Assembly: GCA_023053575.1 (NCBI GenBank)
Contig: JAKZAP010000021.1
Coordinates: 3,183,790-3,247,789, forward strand
DNA length: 64,000 nt
Reading direction: 5' to 3'
Origin: Branchinecta lynchi
Lineage: Eukaryota; Arthropoda; Branchiopoda; Anostraca; Branchinectidae
In this document: positions 56,821-64,000 of the stretch, in pieces
How positions within the stretch are numbered: position 1 is the first letter of the stretch
Layout of the letters: every line of letters begins with the position of its first letter
Position numbers and translations under genes: made by a program
Notes under the pieces: model-generated
What the model saw: the letters and a program-made list of their open reading frames with translations, nothing else
Told to the model about the DNA's origin: nothing
Databases searched by the model: none

Positions 56821-57385
56821 CTTCTGAGTGTTTGTCACGGAGACACGATTGTGTGCCACACAGTCGAGCCACAAGTTGAAACTCGCGGAAACGCCGTTTT
56901 ATCTATTTCTTTTTGGCGGTAATTTCAAATAACTGAAAATAAATATAAAATTCATGTAAAATATCAATAAATAGAACTCCTGGCTTATTTCCTTGCCATT
57001 CTGTACAAAAAGCATCCTCAGTTTGACGTCTATATGTTCTATATGTTATTTGTATTGTTTAGACACTATTTTGCTGAAAATTGAAATTTCCCGCCAGAAT
57101 CGAGCCACAAAATCGACAATCACCTCGCCAGTTCTTTGTCGAATTTGAGCCACGATAATGCTGTTGGTCGCAGAAACACACTTGTGGGCGGAAAGACCGC
57201 GGAAACACTCTTTTCGAGCCACAGTCGACCCAGAAACTGTTTGTGGGAGCACGGAAAACCGCCTGTAGGACCGACCACCAAAAGTTTAACCCTTGGGTAA
57301 CCTCTTTCCACTCCTCGTTCACGCCTAGAGTATCGCTTCTATACTAGCTGCGTTCGTTGCACTCGGGGCTGTCACAGGTTTTTCC

Positions 57386-57675
57386 GTGATCGGTTCTTAT
57401 CCTATTGCGCGTTTTTGGTCTCGCGGGTGACGTCGCTACGACCTGCCTCCAGAGCAGGTTCTGGTTGGTCTTCACCGGGGAGCACTAACCAGACATTAGT
57501 TTCGTTTCTGCAGATATCATGGTATCTGATATACGGTTGCTCCGCAAAAACGACAATTGCCGAAGTTGCACTTTTCGAAGTCTATCTGGTTACTGCTGGT
57601 TACTCCGAGTACAGGTTATAAGATGGGGGAGCAGTCAAGTCACGGCTGAATGTAAAAACGCGTTATAAGAAGAAC
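57386..57675. mobile_element. TIR element I, copy 2, with an F fragment inside
   Basis: TTCTTATCCTATTGCGCGTT at the left and TAAAAACGCGTTATAAGAAG at the right; GGGGAGCACTAACCAGACA precedes an F-like insert at about 57505-57600. Confidence 0.5.
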
Positions 57676-57681
57676 TGGTGA

Positions 57682-58025
57682 GCACTTATTCCCGGATGAT
57701 GTGGTATTGCCTGCTTATGAGACCCGATCGGCTTCTAAAATACGCCAGCCTCTAATCATCACTGAGAGGTCTAGGTTTTCGATAAGGAATAAAGTTATTG
57801 GAGTTTGGAAGTTTAAAGACTTTTTTGAACAGGACCGATCAGCGATCACTTTGAAAAGAAATTAAAACTCATCTGTTTGCAGAATACTGATAATCAAATA
57901 TGATACGTTCTCGTTTATGTTATCCCGGCAAATCCCCAACCCTTAATTATTAATTTAGTTTTAGCAAAAAGTGAGCGTTCCTTCAGCTTAGGCCACAACT
58001 TGGTGTTATTATTATTAATTATTTA
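57682..58025 (+). mobile_element. LINE 3' end
   Basis: The frame reads LFPDDVVLPAYETRSASKI and RFSIRNKVIGVWKF, ending after ITLKRN, like the last residues of many LINE ORF2 proteins (NTRSAS-type word). An ATT-rich tail is at 58006-58025. 5'-truncated against the preceding element. Confidence 0.5.
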
Positions 58026-58639
58026 TTTTTATCGTGTGGAGAGTTTGGTATGGCGTGTGTAAGTATACGGAATGGAATGAGTCTTTCTTTCTTTTGTGTG
58101 CGTATTTACAGAGGAAGGACTCATTTATACTATGCACATATAGTCAGTGTTTAAAATGGGGCCGAGCTAAAGAGCTCGTATCCCTGCCGGCCCCCAGTAA
58201 TCAAAATATATTGTCACGAAGTATTTTCGATTTTTTTTTTAAATTCAATGGGCGGATCAAACAATCATGATACCACATTACCAACCCCTAGAATACAACG
58301 TTACATCAGAAATCAACAAATTCCTCGACAACTTATTTTCGCTAATATATCGTTACCCGGTTGTTTGATGACTGCCATACTCCGATTTACTAGCTTCGAC
58401 AAATATAAGCGGAGTTTCTTTTTTCTTATCTGTTCGTTGTCGTATTTTACTTTGGATTGTTTGTATCGTTGACAAATATTCATATTAGGGGTGTTAACTG
58501 AGAATTCCCTGTAAGCTCTGGAATCAGTTGCAAGTTGGTCGGTTATATTTGTACATTTTTGGCAGTGTTGTAGCTTCACATCGAGAAAGCAAAAGTTTTC
58601 TTCGGTACTAGAAACAACAGAAAGTTTCATCAGATAACA
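58026..58639. other. no recognised gene
   Basis: A 111-codon minus frame (58313-58648) reads like protein (ends KKKLRLYLSKLVNRSM...GICR-like basic region) but matches nothing I know. Confidence 0.3.
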
Positions 58640-58860
58640 CTGGAGCAATCTGCAAGCTAAAGAGACAGTTTATTTTAGCAGTCATGGGTTCATGGCACTC
58701 TCATCACTCAGCTCTACAAAACGGTTAATTTTCGTACATGGCCGAGAGTTTTTGAATTTCCGCGCCTTGCATTACCATGCTCTGAAATCGTCTTCGCCGA
58801 TACGCCGAAGAGTCGATGACAAGCGATAACAAGAAAACGGCTTATTTTTTAAGCGCTATT
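58640..58860. repeat. family J copy 2
   Basis: Same ordered words as 35040-35285. Confidence 0.5.
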
Positions 58861-58995
58861 AGAGTTTTTGAATTTATTTTTAAAGCGCTATCTAGTGGAA
58901 GTCAGAAATGTGTATGTGTGAAACATTTTACAAAAATTAAAACATAGTTAGTGCCCATTAGTGCCCATGCCCATTGCTTTAAAGAACCTGAACCT

Positions 58996-59274
58996 GAGCC
59001 TCATTTTTGTTGCAATAGCGCTGCCGCATCGCTGCTGCAGCACTTCTTTGCTTTTGCATAATATGCGTTTTTGGATTTACTTTCTTCTTGGTTGAAGCGG
59101 CAGCGCTGCAGCATCTTGCAAGGAAGCACGGACTTGGTCGGGGAGCAAGTCCGTGATTCTCGAGAAGCGCTGCCGTCTTCCTCGGAAGCGCTGCAGTGCA
59201 AACACGGATGTAGAAAGAATCAGTCCGGAATCGGCCGAGAAGTGGACCTGCAGCATGCAACAAAACCGAGGCTC
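58996..59274. mobile_element. TIR miniature element D, copy 3
   Basis: 279 bp, same ends; TGAAC occurs just outside both ends and may be part of a target duplication. Element E copy 3 starts 97 bp later. Confidence 0.75.
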
Positions 59275-59370
59275 TGAACTCACCGGACAGCGAACGCAGC
59301 TACTAAAGAGCCATAGAGTTTAACCGTGCAGTGCAACAAGTACGTAAGAGCTCAAGACTACAGAGACTTA

Positions 59371-59725
59371 AGCCACATTCTCGCCGTTCTCCGAGGACTC
59401 CTCTGGGAGTCGAAAGGAACGGCGAGGATAGACAGAGTCGCTCCACGGAAACAGCGAGAACACGGAGAATGACAAAAAATATGCAGTTCACGAAATTATT
59501 CTGGATCCACTTTATTTTTTTATTTTTTTTTATTCGATTGTTCTAAATTAATTTTACATTTCACCAACACCAGCAAAAATTGATTCCCCTCCGAATCTGA
59601 AAGGGAGTCCGTATTGATGATGGTGATGATAATCGGAGCACTCCCCATTCGCGGGGACTCGCGGGAATACGGGGAGTGAGTCCCGGGGACAAACAAAAAC
59701 GCAGGGGACCGGCGAAAATACGCCT
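59371..59725. mobile_element. TIR miniature element E, copy 3 (inverted interior)
   Basis: 355 bp with ends AGCCACATTCTCGCCGTTC and GGCGAAAATACGCCT; flanks are TTA and TAA. The interior runs opposite to copies 1 and 2. Confidence 0.65.
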
Positions 59726-60049
59726 TAAAGCTACATGCACACACGTCGCCCGGTAAGATTTTGCGTTACGATGGGGATACCTGCATGCAACGCGCCCAAA
59801 TCTCGGACCGAACGAGGAATCTGACAGTGTGTGCAAGTGCCTAACCCCCGCAACTTTGATAGGAGGCCCATGGCATTTTAGTCCAGACTCTCTTAAAAAA
59901 AAAGTTGCCCTAAAACAGGTTTGAAATAGTTACTACAAAAAGACATTGCCTTCATCGTTACATGCCCTGCTGACCGTTCGGGCACCGACTGTGACTGGCA
60001 CCGTGTTAAGCCACGCCCAAATCTACCGAAACTTGTATAGACCCTAGAC

Positions 60050-60749
60050 CAGTGGTTCCCAACCTTTTCCGTACCGCGTATCCCTAATCAAGGTTCGAAC
60101 AGATTGCGTACCCCCTTTCTCAAAACGTGAAAAAAACGATCGTTATTATCAAAACTGATAAGGCATACACGGTTAAAAATATATACAAATCAATGAGGCA
60201 ATCACTAGAGGCTGCTTTGTAGCAAAAATCTCGGCTCGATGTCATTAGCGGTATATTTTTTACATTCAGCCTGTTTCTATGTTTGGTTTTGACATTCACA
60301 GAGCTTTCATCAAGCTGCATCGCAAACTTTTTTGTTAGCTTAATTCGCAACCTGAATGACAATATCACTTGCAATGTCTTCGAGTTTACTTGGAACAAAT
60401 TCTTTGAGAGAGGAACAGATTTTACGGCAGTAGGCTAGATGTTTTTGAATCAACATTCAGAAGCGAGAACGGAGAACCGAGAATTCAGATCAAAAACGTT
60501 ATTTCACTGACTTTCACTAAGGCTTGTAACCGGAGGCGTCAGAGTTATTAAAAAAAAAAAATAGCTGCCCCTTAAGATGTATTTTGGCTAGTGATGCTTC
60601 TGGTGGTAATATTAGGCTTTCGGCAATCAAAAATGACTGAGGCGAGATTTTGAAGCTACAGACTAAATGAATTTGGGTTCCTTCGCGTACCCCTTGCAAG
60701 GGTCTCGCGTACCCCCTGGGGTACGCGTACCACCGGTTGGGAAACACTG
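60050..60749. mobile_element. hAT relic, CAGTGGTTCCCAACC ends
   Basis: Inverted ends CAGTGGTTCCCAACCTTTTC and its counterpart ending GGTTGGGAAACACTG are flanked by the exact 8-bp duplication CCCTAGAC (60042-60049 and 60750-60757). The end sequence is of the widespread hAT kind. The inside (60130-60500) has no recognisable transposase. A small insertion-like block with GGAGGCGTCAG and GCTAGTGATGCTTCTGG sits at 60530-60602. Confidence 0.8.
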
Positions 60750-60972
60750 CCCTAGACAGGCTTTACAGTATATGATTAGAAGACGAGCGGTATTGGGGTT
60801 TCACGGGTTCCGCAGTGGTCTTAAAGACGAACAAAGCCTTGATATCACAGAAAGAATACACTGTAGCGCCCGTTGTGCTTTTAGGAAAGGCGCTGTCTAG
60901 ACTCTAGGGAACCGTGAGCCCTACTTTATGTCCTGCGGGCTACAGAACCGGTAGTTCTCACGAATACCAAAC

Positions 60973-61115
60973 CACACTGTAAAAAATTTCTCCGAATAAG
61001 GATGCAGTGTTTGCTACTGGGATTAATCTTATCTCTATTGGGATAAAATTAATCCGAATTAGGGATAATTTTATCTCAATAAAGACAAGATTAATTGGAG
61101 CTTGTGTTCCTGTAG
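60973..61115. mobile_element. second copy of the CACTGTA foldback, right end lost
   Basis: ACACTGTAAAAAATTTC, GCAGTGTTTGCTACTGGGAT and ATTAATCTTATCTC match the left half of the element at 54437; the right end is truncated. Confidence 0.65.
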
Positions 61116-61229
61116 TGACTACATGGAATTTAGAATTCACAGAATAGTTTGGATGAGAGATAGGCTGCCGGGATTTTCACTGACTTAGAGAAAATAACAT
61201 GGGACAAATTCACTACCGGAACCGGTAGC

Positions 61230-62200
61230 CAGGGGCGTCACAAGGGGTGCAGCACCCCCCCCCCCCACTTTTTTGAGATTCGGTTACTAAAATTGTTCGG
61301 TATTTTTTCGATTTACGGGGATTCGGTAGTTATACAGAATCCTAAATAGGCTATCTGTACAAATCTCTTCGGTATAATGATCGGGAATCGGTATAATTGC
61401 CCGTATTCGGTAGTTATCACGAATTTGGTGAGAGAATTTACTGAAATCATTTCGTAATTTTTCGATGCCGGAACTATTCGATATATTTATGGAGATTCCG
61501 TAGTTACACAGACTCCCGAATAAGGTACTGGTTCGAAATTATTCGGTATCATGATTCGGATTCGGTAATTTATTCAGTATGATTTCCAGGATTAGAAAGT
61601 TAACCACAAATCCTGACTTTGTTCCAGTTTCGACGAAAGTATACCGAATATGAATATCGTTCGGTAGTCTTTCGATACCAAAACAATTCGGTGTAGTAAC
61701 CGGGATACGGTAGTTATACAGAATCCCGAACGCGCTATCGGTCTAAACTTATTCGGTATAATAAGTGGAATTCGGTAATTTATTCGTTATAGTTGCCAGG
61801 ATTCGGAAGTTACCACGAACCTCGAAACTCAGAAGAGGTCGAGTGAAGCACTGGTCGCAGACAAAAGTGATGATCTATGATATCATCGACAGTCCTTACT
61901 TTTATTTTGGATCCCAAAAAGAATATCTAATCATATATATTTAGAAAATTCCACCTGTAGCACTTTTCGTAATATTCTCTATTTTGTGGAAGGGCGCGTC
62001 ATTTAACGGGGGTTTTAAGCCAGTTTTAGGATTGAGACTTCGAAACATTTTTGGAAAAAAATTCCGCCTGCGGCGCTCACTTTATGTGATCATAGGTAGT
62101 ATATTGACTAAACCACAGTTGCTACTGCTGCAGGAACGTCGCTCGATCCGTTTTCTCGAACTTCTTAGAGTCTCGGTCTTTCATCAACGTAAATGATATA

Positions 62201-62232
<32 letters not shown>

Positions 62233-62919
62233 AAACAAAAAAAAATACAACTTTGAATGCTTTTCATTAAAAAACAAAACAAAATTTAAAACCAAATTAT
62301 TACTACTTTCTCATTAAAATTATATTAACATATTTACAATTATTTTCAAATATAATTAAATTGAAATTTGACTGTTCAAATTTAAACTCTCCAGCCACTC
62401 GCAATCAACCGTTCTCGACCACTTCGCACACTGCGAATTCACTTTTATCAGCCCTTTCAACCACGCCTCAAACTGGTTAGCTTTCACTTTCCCTCGTTTT
62501 CTTCGTCTTTTCCACACATACACGCATGCGCACATAACCATGAAACACATAGCTCGTTCTTTAAGTTTATGATATAATTTGTAAGAGAAGCAGTTAAATT
62601 TTAACCTACAAAGATTTCGAAAATTTTCGCCTGCGGCGCTCGATTTAATTTTCTATTGGATATAATAGATAGTAGCTGTTACTGCAATCATGCCCGGAAT
62701 ATATTCTCCACGTGGGCTTCGCCAAAACGCCGCCTAATATTTGGCGTATCGCCGTTCATGCTGCCTTTTCTTGTTACTCTTCCTACGTAATCGTTTCTGT
62801 TCCATAATTTCAAGCTCGAATTCTTAGTCCTAGGATTCGGTAAAAAAAAATTTAAAGATTCGGTAAAATTTTGGCTCTGCACCTCCCCCTCCACCGAAAA
62901 TGCACTTGCGACGCCCCTG
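61230..62919. mobile_element. hAT-like element with CAGGGGCGTC ends
   Basis: The ends CAGGGGCGTCACAAG and CTTGCGACGCCCCTG are flanked by CCGGTAGC and CCGGTAGT (61222-61229 and 62920-62927). Inside, 61280-61850 is a degenerate array with ATTCGGTAGTTATACAGAATC words; 61905-62640 holds foreign material including a family A end (TTTTGGATCCCAAAAAG) and two CGCCTGCGGCGCTC words; 62208-62233 is a T run. Confidence 0.65.
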
Positions 62920-62969
62920 CCGGTAGTAACAACTATTAGGTTGAAAATGTCCAGCTCAAGGATACAGAT

Positions 62970-63090
62970 GGCTATGTGCTAGGGTTCCGGTAGTGCCAAA
63001 AAAAATAAAAGTCCGTATTGACCGTATTGACACGTGTCCGTGAGTTTCTAATTTTTATATTTTGCACTACCGGAACCCTAGCCCATAGCC
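62970..63090. mobile_element. foldback miniature element
   Basis: GGCTATGTGCTAGGGTTCCG at the left and CGGAACCCTAGCCCATAGCC at the right are inverted repeats that include GGTAGTGC/GCACTACC and leave a centre of roughly 60 bp. Confidence 0.65.
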
Positions 63091-63654
63091 AACTCTGTCC
63101 GTGAGCTGGTACCTTTCAACCAAATGGTTGTTGTTACCGGTACCTTAGCTCTCAATGTACGGTAGTGGATTTTATTTCAACGTTGTTTTCTCCAAGTCAG
63201 CGAAAATCTCGGCATCCTAGCTCTCATCCAAAATATTCTGTGAGTTCTATATTCCATGTAAACACTAGCTGAACACGAGGTCCAATTACAGTTTCCAGTA
63301 TCAACTACCAGCTCCCTAGCTTCTGAGTACATAATTCGGGAGACTACCGGACGAGAAGCTGGTACGATGAAGTTTCCGTGAGCTAGTTCCATTACTACCG
63401 GAACGGGTTCCAGCACATACGTTTCCGTTAGTCAATGACGTCAAATCCCGGAATCTTAGCTCATATAGTTTGTTTTCCGTGAGAACTTCCGCTTTCGTAG
63501 CCCGTAGGACATAAAGTACGGCTCCCGGTTCCCTAGACAGTGCATTTAGGAAATATGCTCATACCTGAATCTTGAAAGAAAAGCCAGCTTATTTTTATAT
63601 CTTGGATCTTATGTCTACCTGCTTGACAAAGTAGCTCACTTTACTATGAGCGTG

Positions 63655-63890
63655 AGAACCTCACCAAAAGTTACTACGCTGACAGTTCCAACCTTCTCGA
63701 AATAGTATCTAATAGTAACTATTTGCTTACCACGCTCGAGAGCGTAGTAACTACGGATTGGTCGGATTCGCCCGTGGCATGATATTCAGCTCTGGAAAAT
63801 AGAAAAGTTGTTCCAGCCTTGACGGCAAAAAGCCAGAATTCGTGACGTCCTGCGTAGTAACCACGGTAAGTAGGATGGAACATGCTCTAT
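63655..63890. repeat. family H copy 2
   Basis: AGTTACTACGCTGACAGTTC, CTATTTGCTTACCACGCTC, CCAGCCTTGACGGCAAAAAG and GACGTCCTGCGTAGTAACCA in order and without the tRNA insert. 63890-64000 shows nothing further. Confidence 0.6.
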
Positions 63891-64000
63891 CTGTACTTCA
63901 ATCCGCCACCAAATCTGAATTTCCCGCCAAGTTTTCAGCCACAAAATTGAAAATCATTCGAGCTATTTTTACAAAATATGAGTTACAGGGCGAGCCTCAA

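Larger units (their letters stand above)
60890..63544. mobile_element. large TIR element hosting other insertions
   Basis: Left end 60890-60965 (GCGCTGTCTAG, then TTTATGTCCTGCGGGCTAC) and right end 63470-63544 (GTAGCCCGTAGGACATAAAG, then CTAGACAGTGC) form inverted repeats of about 70 bp. Within lie a foldback element (about 60973-61115), the hAT-like element at 61230-62919 and another foldback at 62970-63090. The remaining body, 63100-63470, has several ACTACCGGA words and no recognised coding sequence. Confidence 0.55.

Noticed and set aside
62208..62250. T run followed by A run as a possible terminator
   Set aside because: Low-complexity sequence inside a hAT relic; no adjacent RNA gene.

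Overview
The window is nuclear DNA from a eukaryote, almost certainly an invertebrate animal; I cannot name the species. The clues are widely spaced, spliced exons of a conserved mRNA-export adaptor, several kinds of non-LTR retrotransposon relics (LINEs), hAT-like and MULE-like DNA-transposon relics, and a very high density of short interspersed repeats. Nothing looks bacterial. Most open frames are chance or repeat-derived.

Host genes. The best-supported gene lies on the minus strand: an Aly/REF (THO complex subunit 4) homologue whose last three coding exons are at 53948-54095 (second half of the RRM), 47752-47895 (end of RRM and Arg/Gly-rich linker) and 40498-40613 (RGG tail and C-terminal UAP56-binding helix). 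Splice sites and codon phases agree. The 5' exons were not found and probably lie beyond 64000. The two introns, about 6.1 and 7.1 kb, are packed with mobile DNA. A second probable gene on the minus strand (28555 to about 27885) has a start in good context, a GT-AG intron, a stop and an AATAAA signal, and encodes an 81-residue, charged, MGN-starting protein that I do not recognise. A possible further 5' coding exon sits at 30752-30789 (minus). One tRNA-like gene (Thr, anticodon UGU) is at 35924-35996 (minus).

Mobile DNA by region. 1-12 kb: a repeat family 'A' with ends containing TTTTGGGATCCCAAAA and an internal array of about 137-bp units, two hAT-like miniature elements with exact 8-bp target duplications, a 0.6-kb direct duplication, and LINE tails. 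11.4-19.1 kb: paired miniature elements 'D' and 'E', a LINE split by a hAT, and a multi-level nest (A containing a LINE containing a hAT, a second TIR element and an antisense LINE). 21-25.5, 41.6-44.4 and 52-53.7 kb: large arrays of family 'B', about 140-bp units grouped in threes. 29.3-30.5 kb: a MULE-like transposase relic between inverted arrays of a 15-16-bp repeat. 44.5-51.2 kb plus 3.5, 35.3 and 40.1 kb: a dispersed element carrying what reads as a hammerhead-ribozyme core, including an inverted pair forming a palindrome of about 330 bp. 56-63.5 kb: four hAT-like elements or nests, most with clear 8-bp duplications.

The most interesting signals are the hammerhead-like cores (reminiscent of Penelope-like elements and retrozymes), the unit-array transposons A and B that share a layout, and a nested insertion in which removing two elements restores a LINE reading frame exactly. 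All comparisons are by eye; no search or folding program was run.
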